Source: Acidovorax sp. Leaf191
GTDB lineage: Bacteria > Pseudomonadota > Gammaproteobacteria > Burkholderiales > Burkholderiaceae_C
Assembly: GCF_001424425.1 (NCBI RefSeq)
Contig: NZ_LMPT01000022.1
Coordinates: forward strand, 62,001-126,000
Reading direction: 5' to 3'
DNA length: 64,000 bases
The notes below the pieces were generated by a model. It was not told the origin of the DNA. It did no database searches and saw only the letters and a list, made by a program, of their open reading frames with translations. Both the position numbers and the translations under genes were made by a program. This document shows, one piece after another, positions 45,830 to 54,431 of this stretch. The number at the start of each line of letters is the position of its first letter. Position 1 is the stretch's first letter.

Positions 45830-46801
45830 TCAGTTGCTGGCCTTGCCGCAGCCAGCGGCGCACAGGCCCGAGGCCGCGAACTCCATGGTCCGCCCCGACA
45901 GAGGCACGATGACCGGAACGCGCGATGCCTTGATGAAGGCTTCCGTCTTGCTGCCCGGGCGCACCACCCCGTCCACCGTGCCGACCTCGTTGACATGTGA
46001 GGCGATCACCGATGCCGGCTTGACCAGTTCGTTGATCACGAAGGCGGCTTCCGCAGGGCCGGTGCTGAAGCCGTCGCCGATGTTCATCACCGCGAGCTTG
46101 GCCTTGTAGTAGTCACGCACCACGCGTTCCTGGTCGGCGGTGATGCCCGTATCGCCCGACAGGTAGGCTACCAGCCCGTTGCTGAAAGTCAGCACGTATC
46201 CGGTTGCCAGGCCAACGTCACCGGCTATGCCGGCCGCCTTCATTGCATCGCCCAGCTGGCCTCCGATGTAGTCCGGGTCGACGCCGTTGCTGTGCATGGC
46301 GGTCACCGTGGCGATGCGCACGCCGGCGACCGTGACGCTGCCGCCGAAGCGCGCCAGCATCGAGTTGGCCGGGTCGCCGCCGTTGGCCTTGAGCTTGGCC
46401 GCGAAGAAGGGCGGCATCTCGCTGCCGGTCACGATCTTGGACTTTTTGGCCAGCGCGATGTTCACCGCGTTGGAGTTGGGCAGGGCCGAGACCGACATGT
46501 CGGGGCTGGCACAGGTCCCCGAATTGGGCGCCGCGTTGTGCGCGTTGCCCACATGGTCACCATGCATGTGGCTCACGAGGATGATGTCGATCTTGCCCAG
46601 GCGCGGGTCACTGGCGCCGGCCACCGTGCGGCCCGGGTCGTACAGCACGCGCGTGCCGTTGGGGTCCTCGAAGACCAGGGCCCGGTCCTGCGGGCACAGC
46701 TCACCCTCGATGCCGCCCAACGGCGTCACCTTCACGTTCTGGGCCTGGGCCGACAAAGCGGCGACCAGGAAGAGGGCCGCGGCAGAGCACTTCAAGCGCA
46801 T
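45830..46801 (-). CDS. Secreted MBL-fold metallo-hydrolase
   Basis: A 323-residue metallo-beta-lactamase-fold hydrolase with a signal peptide (1-20, ALSAQAQ). Metal ligands are in SHMHGDHVG (His78, His80, Asp82, His83), and further ones are likely in TAMHSNG, SGDTG and ASHVNE. It looks like the UlaG/ribonuclease-Z-like periplasmic group with no known substrate. It is the last gene of the minus-strand cluster, 72 bases after the GntR gene, and may or may not belong to it in function. Confidence 0.82.
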   Translation of the reverse strand: MRLKCSAAALFLVAALSAQAQNVKVTPLGGIEGELCPQDRALVFEDPNGTRVLYDPGRTVAGASDPRLGKIDIILVSHMHGDHVGNAHNAAPNSGTCASPDMSVSALPNSNAVNIALAKKSKIVTGSEMPPFFAAKLKANGGDPANSMLARFGGSVTVAGVRIATVTAMHSNGVDPDYIGGQLGDAMKAAGIAGDVGLATGYVLTFSNGLVAYLSGDTGITADQERVVRDYYKAKLAVMNIGDGFSTGPAEAAFVINELVKPASVIASHVNEVGTVDGVVRPGSKTEAFIKASRVPVIVPLSGRTMEFAASGLCAAGCGKASN

Positions 46802-46873
46802 GGCATCTCCTCATTCGGTGGGTGGGCGGGGCTGCGACTGCTGCCCTAGCCCGCAACCCGCAGATTGTGTCAT

Positions 46874-47617
46874 TTAACCGGCACTGGACCCCAGACGCGC
46901 CATGTGCACCTGGTGCAGGGTGATCTTGCGCACTTCGGCCTGGCTGGTCTGGATGTGGGCGCGCAGCAGCATGGCGGCCTGGTCGCCGCGGTGCGCGCGG
47001 ATGGCCTTGAGGATGGTGGCGTGCTCATCGTACGTGGCATCGATGCGCGCCTGCTGCGTGAAGTCGAGCCGGCGGATGATGCGGATGCGCTCGGTCACGT
47101 CGCGGTGCACGCGCGTCATCTCGGCATTGCCGGCGGCGCGCACCAGCGCGCAGTGGAATGCCTCGTCCCAGGCTGCCACCTGCAGGGTGTCGGTGCTGCG
47201 CTGGTCCGGCGGCACGAGCCAGATGTTGTTGAGTTCGTCGAGCAACCGGTGGTCGACCTGGATGGACTTGAGAGCACCCGTGCCTTCGTCGCACAGGCGG
47301 TGCACGGCCGTGGTCTCCAGCACCATGCGCAGGTCGTAGAGCTGCTCGAACTGGTCGAAGTCGAAAGGCAGCACGCGCCAGCCGCTGCGAAACAGCACCT
47401 CCACGTAGCCCTCCTGCTGCAGGCGCACCAGGGCCTGGCGCACGGGCGTGCGCGAGACGCCCAGCCGTTCGCAGATCTCGTTCTCGGTGAAGCGGTCGCC
47501 CGGCACCAGCTTGAACTCACCCACGTCGCGCTTGAGCTGGGCGTACACATCGTCGGCGCGCGAGTTGCGCACCGGTTTCGTCTTGGAAGGAGGGGAGGCG
47601 GGGCGGGGGGGCTGCAC
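46874..47617 (-). CDS. GntR-family regulator with FCD domain
   Basis: A 247-residue regulator: winged helix (about 20-90, RFTENEICERLGVSRTPVRQALVRLQQEGYVEVLFRSGWRV) and an FCD effector domain (YDLRMVLETTAVHRLC, WDEAFHCALVRAAGNAEMTRVH, DEHATILKAIRAHRGDQAAMLLRAHI) with metal-binding Asp/His residues. It ends the biuret-type operon, 16 bases after the hydrolase gene, so it is the natural candidate for its local control. A matching palindrome stands before atzF, 13 kb away at the head of the cluster. Confidence 0.88.
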   Translation of the reverse strand: MQPPRPASPPSKTKPVRNSRADDVYAQLKRDVGEFKLVPGDRFTENEICERLGVSRTPVRQALVRLQQEGYVEVLFRSGWRVLPFDFDQFEQLYDLRMVLETTAVHRLCDEGTGALKSIQVDHRLLDELNNIWLVPPDQRSTDTLQVAAWDEAFHCALVRAAGNAEMTRVHRDVTERIRIIRRLDFTQQARIDATYDEHATILKAIRAHRGDQAAMLLRAHIQTSQAEVRKITLHQVHMARLGSSAG

Positions 47618-47633
47618 AGGGCGACTTTAGCAA

Positions 47634-48320
47634 CTACGGGGCCAGCAACGCGTCGGCCAATCGCGGCAGCAACGCGGCCGACGGAGCGGTCCAGCCGACG
47701 ATGGCGCCCTGGGCGCGCAGCATCTCGATGGCGGCTGCCTTGAAATGGGGGAAGTAGCTCTCGGTGCAGTCTTCGAGCAGCAGGCCATCATACCCGCGGT
47801 CATTGGCCTCGCGCATGCTGGTCTGCACGCAGACCTCGGTGGTCACGCCCATGAAGACGAGGTGGGTGATGCCGCGCGCTTGCAGCGTTTCGTGCAGGCC
47901 CGTGGCGTAGAACATGCCCTTGCCGGGCTTGTCGACGACGATCTCGCCCACCACCGGCGCCAGCGCGGGGATGATCTGGTTGCCCGGCTCTCCCGCCACC
48001 AGGATGCGGCCCATGGGCCCCGCGTCGCCGATGCGCAATTGCGGGTTGCCGCGCAGGCGCTTGGCGGGCGGGCAGTCGGACAGGTCGGGCCGGTGCGATT
48101 CGCGCGTGTGCACGACCAGGCCGCCCGCGGCGCGCCAGGCCAGCAGCACGGCCTGGCAGGCCGGCACGATGGCTTCGAGCAAAGACACGTCGTTGCCCAG
48201 CGTCTCGCCAAAGCCGCCGGGCTCGATGAAGTCGCGCTGCATGTCGATGATCACCAGCGCGGTGTGCGGCAGCGAGAAGCGGTAGTCGAAAGGGTGGGCG
48301 TGGATGGTCGTCAGGCTCAT
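47634..48320 (-). CDS. Isochorismatase-family cysteine hydrolase, candidate second ureide amidohydrolase
   Basis: A 228-residue cysteine hydrolase. The catalytic triad is Asp26 (IIDMQRDF), Lys131 ([12 protein letters not shown]) and Cys164 ([26 protein letters not shown]). It shares with the BiuH gene at 49926 the blocks [31 protein letters not shown] and the Cys region, so both belong to the biuret/triuret-type branch. Known triuret hydrolase TrtA and BiuH are paralogs of this kind, so a triuret or other substituted-ureide substrate is an attractive inference, not shown. Its ATG overlaps the ATPase gene's stop (ATGA). Confidence 0.82.
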   Translation of the reverse strand: MSLTTIHAHPFDYRFSLPHTALVIIDMQRDFIEPGGFGETLGNDVSLLEAIVPACQAVLLAWRAAGGLVVHTRESHRPDLSDCPPAKRLRGNPQLRIGDAGPMGRILVAGEPGNQIIPALAPVVGEIVVDKPGKGMFYATGLHETLQARGITHLVFMGVTTEVCVQTSMREANDRGYDGLLLEDCTESYFPHFKAAAIEMLRAQGAIVGWTAPSAALLPRLADALLAP

Positions 48321-49909
48321 GCCGCTTCCTGGTGGGGTGTGTGATCGTGTCCGCCGCCCATGTAGGCGCCCAGCACATGGCGCTCGGCGATGGCGGAGGG
48401 GGTTTCGTGCACGATGCGGCCTTCGCTCATGACCACGATGCGGTCGGCCAGCTCCAGCAGCTCGTCCAGGTCTTCGCTGATGAGCAGCACGGCGCCACCG
48501 CGCTCGCGCACGCCCAGGATGCGAGCATGGATCTCTGCCACGGCCGCAAAGTCCAGCCCGAACACCGGGTTGGCGGCGATCAGCACATTGATCTCGCCCG
48601 CCAGCTCGCGTGCCAGCACCGCGCGCTGCACGTTGCCGCCCGACAGGCTGCGGATGGGGGCGCCTTCTCCCTGGGTCTTGACGCCGTAGCCAGCGATCCA
48701 CTCGCGTGCCCGGCTGCGCCAGGTGGCAAAACGCAGCACGCCGCCCGTTGACAACGGCGGTTGGTCGAAGTCGCGCAGGGCCATGTTCTCGGCCACCGAC
48801 AGGTCGCCCACGCAGGCATTGCGCAGCGGCTCCTCGGGCAGGCTGCGTACCCTGAGTTCACGGTTCTGCGCGCGCGTGGCCGTGTAGTCCCGGCCCAGCA
48901 CCTGCACTTTGCCGGCCAGGCGCGGGCGCTGGCCCACCAGCGCCTCGACCAGCTCGCGTTGGCCGTTGCCCGATACGCCGGCCACGCCCAGCACCTCGCC
49001 CCTGCGCACCGACAGATCGAGGCCATGCAGGGCGAGGGTGCCACGGTCGCCGAGGGCTTGAAGGCCTTCCACCTGCAGCGCGACCTCGCCCGGCGGGTTG
49101 TCCGTATCTGCAGTCGCTGCCGCGCTGGCTGCGGGTGGCGAGGCGTTGGCGGCATCGCCCATCATGGCCTGGGCCAGCGCCTGAGGGCCGGTGTCGGCCA
49201 CCCGGCCGTGGTGCACAGCCTGGCCGCGGCGCAGCACGGTCACCGCATCGGCATAGGCCATCACTTCACGGAACTTGTGCGTGATGATGATGACGCTGCA
49301 CTGGCCGGTGCGTGCAAAGGTGCGCACATGGCCCAGCACCTCGTCGGCCTCCTGCGGGGTCAGCACCGAGGTGGGTTCGTCCAGGATCAACAGGCGCGGG
49401 CGCAGGTACAGCTGCTTGAGCAGTTCGAGCTTCTGCTTTTCGCCGGCTGCCAGTTCCGACGGGCGGGCATCCAGGTCCAGCCGGAAGGGCGTGGTGGCCA
49501 GAAAGGCCTGCAGCTCGGCCCGCTGGGCGCACCAGTCGATCACCGCCGGCGTCTGGCCACCGGCCAGCAGCAGGTTCTCGGCTACCGTCATCCCCGGCGC
49601 CAGTGTGAAGTGCTGGTAGACCATGCCGATGCCCAGGCTGCGCGCGACAATGGGGTTTGCGATGGCCTGCTCGCGCCCGTCCAGCAGAATGGCGCCTTCC
49701 TCGGCCCTCTGGAAGCCCGCCACGCACTTGACCAGCGTGCTCTTGCCCGCGCCGTTCTCGCCCAGCAGGGCGTGCACGCTGCCGGGCTCCACGCGCATGT
49801 TCACGCGGTCCATGGCGGTGAAGCTGCCAAAGCGCTTGGTCAGGTTCCAGGTCTCCAGCGCCAATGCACCGGTGCCTGTGGGCAGCGCGCCTATGGGTTG
49901 GTCGGGCAT
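48317..49909 (-). CDS. ABC importer ATP-binding protein, nucleoside/BMP type (two NBDs)
   Basis: A 530-residue protein with two tandem nucleotide-binding domains. The first (about 15-255) has Walker [25 protein letters not shown] as its signature and LLILDEPTS. The second (from about 290) has a degenerate Walker A (GVSGNGQRE) and signature LSGGNVQRA, the normal state in this sugar/nucleoside importer class. A 25-residue Ala/Pro-rich linker joins them. The ATG has AAGGAAG. It works with the permeases at 50640 and 51563 and the receptor at 52677, although biuH separates it from them. Confidence 0.9.
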   Translation of the reverse strand: MPDQPIGALPTGTGALALETWNLTKRFGSFTAMDRVNMRVEPGSVHALLGENGAGKSTLVKCVAGFQRAEEGAILLDGREQAIANPIVARSLGIGMVYQHFTLAPGMTVAENLLLAGGQTPAVIDWCAQRAELQAFLATTPFRLDLDARPSELAAGEKQKLELLKQLYLRPRLLILDEPTSVLTPQEADEVLGHVRTFARTGQCSVIIITHKFREVMAYADAVTVLRRGQAVHHGRVADTGPQALAQAMMGDAANASPPAASAAATADTDNPPGEVALQVEGLQALGDRGTLALHGLDLSVRRGEVLGVAGVSGNGQRELVEALVGQRPRLAGKVQVLGRDYTATRAQNRELRVRSLPEEPLRNACVGDLSVAENMALRDFDQPPLSTGGVLRFATWRSRAREWIAGYGVKTQGEGAPIRSLSGGNVQRAVLARELAGEINVLIAANPVFGLDFAAVAEIHARILGVRERGGAVLLISEDLDELLELADRIVVMSEGRIVHETPSAIAERHVLGAYMGGGHDHTPHQEAA

Positions 49910-49925
49910 GGGACTTCCTTTTCCT

Positions 49926-50627
49926 TCAAGCCAATGCGGCCAGTAGTGCGCCAGACGTGGCATGCGCACCGAACACGCCGCCCTGCATGGTCACCATGTT
50001 CAACGCAGCCTGGTGGTTGGCGGGGTCGGTGGCCGCCGTGCAGTCGGACAGCAGCAGGCATTCATAGCCCCGGTCATTGGCCTCGCGCATGGTGGTGTGC
50101 ACGCAGACATCGGTGGTGATGCCCGCGAGGATCAGGTTCTGCACGCCCGCAAGCTGCAGCACCATGTCCAGGTCGGTGGCGTAGAACGAGCCCTTGCCCG
50201 GCTTGTCGATCACCACCTCGCCGGGCAGCGGCGCGAGTTCGGGGATCAGCTCCCAACCCGGCTCGCCGCGCACCAGGATGCGCCCGCAGGGCCCGGCATC
50301 GCCGATGCCCAGGCCCTCCTTGCCGATCTGGCGTGAGCGCCAGCGCTTGTTGGCCGGCAGGTCGGCCAGGTCTGGGCGGTGCCCCTCGCGGGTGTGGATG
50401 ACGCGAAAGCCCTGTGCACGCATCCCCGGCAGCAGGCGCTGCAGCGGCGCGATGGGCGCGCGCGTGAGGGCGATGTCGTAGCCCATCACGTCCACATAGC
50501 CGCCGATGCCGCAGAAGTCGGTCTGCATATCGATCACGAGCAGCGCTGTGTTGTCCGGGCGCAGGTCGCCGTTGTAGGGCCAGGCGTAGGGATTGGCCTG
50601 GACGTGCCGGGTGGTCGCTGTGGTCAC
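49926..50627 (-). CDS. biuH: Biuret amidohydrolase (BiuH), GTG start
   Basis: A 233-residue cysteine hydrolase that would cut biuret to allophanate and ammonia. Asp33 ([10 protein letters not shown]), Lys142 ([12 protein letters not shown]) and Cys175 ([10 protein letters not shown]) form the triad. Long stretches such as [49 protein letters not shown] and [13 protein letters not shown] agree with my memory of the characterised Rhizobium BiuH, so this call is firm. The start codon is GTG with AAGGACCTCC upstream. It lies between the permease and ATPase genes of an ABC importer and upstream of a paralogous hydrolase. Confidence 0.9.
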   Translation of the reverse strand: MTTATTRHVQANPYAWPYNGDLRPDNTALLVIDMQTDFCGIGGYVDVMGYDIALTRAPIAPLQRLLPGMRAQGFRVIHTREGHRPDLADLPANKRWRSRQIGKEGLGIGDAGPCGRILVRGEPGWELIPELAPLPGEVVIDKPGKGSFYATDLDMVLQLAGVQNLILAGITTDVCVHTTMREANDRGYECLLLSDCTAATDPANHQAALNMVTMQGGVFGAHATSGALLAALA

Positions 50628-50639
50628 GTGGGAGGTCCT

Positions 50640-51566
50640 TCAAGACTGTTTGGTGGAAGAGAGTTCACCGGGGCTGCCGGTGGCGACACTGCCGGGCTTG
50701 CAGGTCACGACCAGGATCAGCAGGGTCAGCACATAGGGCACGGTGTTGAACAGGTGGTAGCCCCAGCCCACACCCACCGACTGCAGCGCCGGGCCGATGG
50801 CGCCGGCACCGCCGAAAAGCATGGCGGCAACCAGGCAGCGCAGCGGGTTCCAGCGCGCGAAGATCACCAGTGCGACGGCGATCAGGCCCTGGCCGCTGGA
50901 GATGCCCTCGTTCCAGCTGCCGGGGTAGAACAGGGTGAGCGAGGCCCCGCCCAGCCCGGCGATGAAGCCGCCGGCCGCCGTGGCCGCGATGCGGATGCCC
51001 GGCACCGAATAGCCCAACGCCCGCGTGGCGTTGGCCGAGTCGCCTGCCACCCGCACCAGCAGGCCCCAGCGCGTGCGCGCAAAGGCCCACCACAGGAACA
51101 CAGCCAGCACGATGCCCAGTGGCAGCAGGGCATTGACCTGCAGGGCCGACTGCACCACGGGCGAATCGCTCCAGCCGCCCAGGGGCAGGGCGGGGATCTG
51201 CGGGGCCTGCGGCTGGATCAGCGGCTTGCCCAGGTAGAAGGCGAGGCCCGTGCCCAGCAGCATCAGCGCGATGCCGGTGGCCACATCGTTCACGCGCGGA
51301 AGCGAACACAGCACGCCGTGCAGCGTGGCCAGCACGGCGCCAGCGGTGGCACCGGCCAGCACCCCGAGCCAGGGCGATCCGGTGAGGTAGGCGCCGCCGA
51401 AGGCGGTCATGGCCGAGAGCACCAGCACACCCTCCAGACCGAGATTGATGCGGCCCGACTTCTCGGTGAGGCACTCGCCCAGGCTCACGAAGAGGAAGGG
51501 TACGCCCACGCGCAGGGCCCCGCCCACGATGCCCGCAATCAGTGCAATCCATTGGTCTGCGGTCAT
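50640..51566 (-). CDS. ABC importer permease, nucleoside/BMP type (second)
   Basis: A 308-residue membrane protein with eight to ten hydrophobic segments and the family phrases GECLTEKSGRINLGLEGVLVLSAM, NDVATGIALMLLGTGLAFYLG, GYSVPGIRIAATAAGGFIAGLGGA and SSGQGLIAVALVIFARWNP. It pairs with the permease before it: its ATG overlaps that gene's TGA (51563-51566). The stop is 12 bases before the biuH GTG. Confidence 0.9.
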   Translation of the reverse strand: MTADQWIALIAGIVGGALRVGVPFLFVSLGECLTEKSGRINLGLEGVLVLSAMTAFGGAYLTGSPWLGVLAGATAGAVLATLHGVLCSLPRVNDVATGIALMLLGTGLAFYLGKPLIQPQAPQIPALPLGGWSDSPVVQSALQVNALLPLGIVLAVFLWWAFARTRWGLLVRVAGDSANATRALGYSVPGIRIAATAAGGFIAGLGGASLTLFYPGSWNEGISSGQGLIAVALVIFARWNPLRCLVAAMLFGGAGAIGPALQSVGVGWGYHLFNTVPYVLTLLILVVTCKPGSVATGSPGELSSTKQS

Positions 51567-52663
51567 ATCGCCTCCACATTCCCGGTGGGCGGGGCGCTTG
51601 GCGTCGTTGCCTCGGCGGGCCGGCTGCGCCGCTGGGCCCACAGGGCCCGCCAGTCCACGTCGCGCAGCGCCTCGCTGGCCAGGATCAGCACGAAGGCAAT
51701 GCCCTGGAGCACCATCACCGAGGCGTCGGGCAGGCCCAGGCGGCGCTGCAGCAGGCTGCCGGCCGCGCCGAAGCCGCCGAACACGATGGCCACGGGGATG
51801 ATCGCGATGGGGTGGTGCCGCGCAATGAAGGCCACGAGGATGCCGGCATAGCCGTAGCCCGCGATCAGCGCGCCATTGGCATTGGTGTGAACCGCCGCCA
51901 CCTCCACGGCACCGGCCAGGCCTGCCGCCGCGCCGCCCAGGGCACAGGCCACCAGGATCAGGCGGGTGGCCGGCAGGCCCACCAATTGCGCGGCACGCGG
52001 GTTCCCGCCCACCACGCGGATCGAGAAGCCCGAGGCGGTGAAATGCAGCCACAGGCCCAGCGCCACGCAGGCCAGCACGCCCAGCACCAGGCCCCAGTGC
52101 ACGTCCGAGCCGGCGATGCCGCCGATCAGCAGGTCTGGGGCGAGGCTGGGTGTGGCCGGCTTGTTCAGGCTGGCCGGGTCGCGCAGGGGGCCCTCCACGA
52201 AGTGCTTGAACAGGCCGATCGCCACGTACGACAGCAGCAAACTGCTGATGGTCTCGTTGATGCCGCGGTACTGGCGCAGCCAGCCCGCCAGCATGATCCA
52301 CAGCGCGCCGGCCACGGCGCCAGCGGCGCAGGCCAGCGCCGTGCCCGCCACATGGCCGGGCAAGGCCACGGCCATGGGCAGCGCCGCGGCGGCCAGGCCG
52401 CCGAGCACCAGCGCGCCCTCGCCGCCGATGATGGTCAGCCCCGCCCGCGCAGGCAATGCCACGCACAGGGCCGTGAGCATCAATGGCGCAGAACGCTGCA
52501 GAGTGTTCTGCCACGAGAACCAGTCGCCGAACGCGCCCTTGAACAGCGTGAGCCACATGTCCACTGGGTTTACGCCCGCCAAGCCGACGAAGCCGCCGAA
52601 CAGCAGCAGCGCCAGCCCGATGGCGGCGATGGGCAAGAGGACGTCCTTGGCGGCCGAGTGCAT
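51563..52663 (-). CDS. ABC importer permease, nucleoside/BMP type (first)
   Basis: A 366-residue membrane protein with about ten hydrophobic segments; INETISSLLLSYVAIGLFKHFVEGPLRDP and GYGYAGILVAFIARHHPIAIIPVAIVFGGF are typical of the YufP/BmpC group. It forms the transmembrane channel together with the coupled second permease. It begins 13 bases after the receptor gene. Confidence 0.9.
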   Translation of the reverse strand: MHSAAKDVLLPIAAIGLALLLFGGFVGLAGVNPVDMWLTLFKGAFGDWFSWQNTLQRSAPLMLTALCVALPARAGLTIIGGEGALVLGGLAAAALPMAVALPGHVAGTALACAAGAVAGALWIMLAGWLRQYRGINETISSLLLSYVAIGLFKHFVEGPLRDPASLNKPATPSLAPDLLIGGIAGSDVHWGLVLGVLACVALGLWLHFTASGFSIRVVGGNPRAAQLVGLPATRLILVACALGGAAAGLAGAVEVAAVHTNANGALIAGYGYAGILVAFIARHHPIAIIPVAIVFGGFGAAGSLLQRRLGLPDASVMVLQGIAFVLILASEALRDVDWRALWAQRRSRPAEATTPSAPPTGNVEAI

Positions 52664-52676
52664 GGCAGTCCCTTGC

Positions 52677-53816
52677 TTAGAACGAACCCAGGACGCCTTC
52701 GACCAGGTAGTCCATCTTTTCCAGCTCCAGGTCGGTCTGCTTGAACGACTTGCCGCTGGCGATGACCTCCTTGCCCTTGTTGTTCTTGAGCGGGCCCTTG
52801 AAGATGTCGAAGCTGCCCGCGATCATTTTCGCCTTGGTGTCGTCGGCCTGTTTCTTGGCCGCGTCGCTCACGGCAGGGCCGTAGGCAGACATCTTCACGA
52901 AGCCTTCCTTCAAGCCCCCGCGCAGGAAGTTGGGGTGCGGCTTGCCGGTGCGGGCCGCCTCGATGATGGTGGTGTAGGCCGTGAGCCAGTTCCATTCGGC
53001 GCCCGTCAGGTAGGCCTGGGGCGCCAGCTTGGCCTGGCTGGCGTGGTAGCCGCAGACCATCTTGCCGCGCTTGGCCGCGGTTTCGACAATGACCTTGGGC
53101 CCATCCACGTGCATGGTGAACACGTCGCAGCCCTGGTCGGCCAGGCTGTTGGTGGCCTCGGCCTCCTTGACGGCCATGGACCAGTCGCCCGTGAAGATCA
53201 CGCTGCAGGTGATGCCCGGCTTGACCGAGCGCGCGCCCAGCGTGAAGGCGTTGATGTTGCGCAGCACCTGCGGGATGGGCTTGGCCGCGATGAAGGCGAT
53301 CTTGCCGCTCTTGCTCATGTGGCCGGCCACCACGCCGTTGAGGTACTGGCACTCGTCGATGTAGCCGAAGAAGCTGCCCGCGTTCTTGGGGTGCTTGCCC
53401 TCGGTCCACATGCCGCCGCAGTGCGAAAAGCGCACGTCCGGGTACTTGGCGGCCAGGGCCAGCAGGTGCGGATCGAAGTAGCCGAACGATGTGGGGAACA
53501 ACAGCTTGGCGCCGTCCTGCGCGATCATGCCGGTCATGGTCTTTTGCACGGCGGCGGTCTCGGGCACGTTCTCCTCTTCCACCACCTTGATGCCGGGCAT
53601 CTTCTTGAGCTCGGCCGCAGCCTGGGCATGGGCCTGGTTGTAGCCGTAGTCGTCGCGCGGGCCCACATAGATCACGCCCACGGTGAGCGGGGCCTGTGCG
53701 TTGGCCTGCATTGCCCAGCCGCCCAGGGTGCTTGCAGCGCCCAGCGCCGCAAGGGCTTGGAGGGATTCGCGGCGGTTCGGGTGGGCAAGGCGGGACATGG
53801 GTTTCTCGGGTTTCAT
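52677..53816 (-). CDS. BMP-family ABC transporter substrate-binding protein
   Basis: A 379-residue periplasmic receptor of the BmpA/PnrA family. The N-terminus PNRRESLQALAALGAASTLGGWAMQANAQA has a twin-arginine pair and a cleavage site at about residue 44, so Tat export is likely. Mature features: VGVIYVGPRDDYGYNQAHAQ, FPTSFGYFDPHLLALAAKYPDVRFSHCGG, GYIDECQYLNGVVAGHMSKSGKIAFI and GCDVFTMHVDGP. Characterised relatives bind nucleosides and purines, so an amide-rich N-heterocycle or ureide ligand is plausible. The start has AAAGGA. Confidence 0.9.
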   Translation of the reverse strand: MKPEKPMSRLAHPNRRESLQALAALGAASTLGGWAMQANAQAPLTVGVIYVGPRDDYGYNQAHAQAAAELKKMPGIKVVEEENVPETAAVQKTMTGMIAQDGAKLLFPTSFGYFDPHLLALAAKYPDVRFSHCGGMWTEGKHPKNAGSFFGYIDECQYLNGVVAGHMSKSGKIAFIAAKPIPQVLRNINAFTLGARSVKPGITCSVIFTGDWSMAVKEAEATNSLADQGCDVFTMHVDGPKVIVETAAKRGKMVCGYHASQAKLAPQAYLTGAEWNWLTAYTTIIEAARTGKPHPNFLRGGLKEGFVKMSAYGPAVSDAAKKQADDTKAKMIAGSFDIFKGPLKNNKGKEVIASGKSFKQTDLELEKMDYLVEGVLGSF

Positions 53817-54039
53817 GGCGGTCCTTTCGGCAGGGGTTGGATAAAGGGGAACAGAAAGAAATCGAGAGAGGTGCATTACTCTGGCCTCTGGCCGCGCTAT
53901 GCCTGAAGCCGGTGCCACTGGCGCGGCCAAGGCCAGTGCCCGCGCGCAAGGGCCGCCCCGCCGCGCTGGGGGCGTCCCCCTCCCGACTCGCGCAGCGAGA
54001 CGAGAGAGGGGGAAGGCGCGTAGCGACTCAGGGGGTGCT
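53817..54039. other. GC-rich gap with long hairpin between the two halves of the ureide cluster
   Basis: The only large gap inside the cluster (223 bases). A long hairpin at 53976-54012 has arms CCCCCTC/GAGGGGG with an inner CTCG/CGAG. The rest is a G/C-rich stretch of a kind I recall as a recurring intergenic element in Comamonadaceae. It may separate two transcripts, with a new promoter close to the BMP receptor gene. Confidence 0.5.
53976..54012. repeat. Long inverted repeat in the cluster gap
   Basis: Outer arms CCCCCTC (53976-53982) and GAGGGGG (54006-54012), inner arms CTCG (53987-53990) and CGAG (53996-53999). It starts 28 bases after the atzH stop, on the atzH side of the gap. Confidence 0.55.
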
Positions 54040-54417
54040 TCATAGAAGACTCACGTGGGCGGCCACCACGCGCCAGCCGGCTGGCGTGCGCAGCCAGGTC
54101 TGGCTTTGGCGGCCGGTGCGGGCGCTGCCCTCGCGCTGGAATTCGACATTGGCGGTGGCGAAGTCGCGGCCGTAGGTGGTGATCACGGTCTTGAGCAGGC
54201 GCCGCTGCGGCCCCTGGGCCGGGCGCGCGGCGCGAAAGGCCTGTATCTGCGCGTAGCCGTACAGGTTCTCGGTGGCGCCGTAGCGCAGGGTGTGGGGGCT
54301 GTCCCAGAAGAGCTCGTCGAGCACCTCCACCTTGTTGTGCACCAGGGCATCTTCGTAGCGGGCGAACACGTCCTCGACCTCGGCGAGCACCTCGGGCTGG
54401 TTGATGGTGTAGGGCAT
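54040..54417 (-). CDS. atzH: AtzH/HpxZ-like protein (DUF3225)
   Basis: A 125-residue cystatin/NTF2-like protein of the DUF3225 family: [60 protein letters not shown], ending [19 protein letters not shown]. In cyanuric acid degraders such as Pseudomonas ADP, AtzH goes with AtzE and AtzG; in enterobacteria HpxZ goes with oxalurate genes. It is thought to help or proofread carboxybiuret handling. It begins 14 bases after atzE ends. Confidence 0.88.
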   Translation of the reverse strand: MPYTINQPEVLAEVEDVFARYEDALVHNKVEVLDELFWDSPHTLRYGATENLYGYAQIQAFRAARPAQGPQRRLLKTVITTYGRDFATANVEFQREGSARTGRQSQTWLRTPAGWRVVAAHVSLL

Positions 54418-54431
54418 GAAGAAGATGGCTT

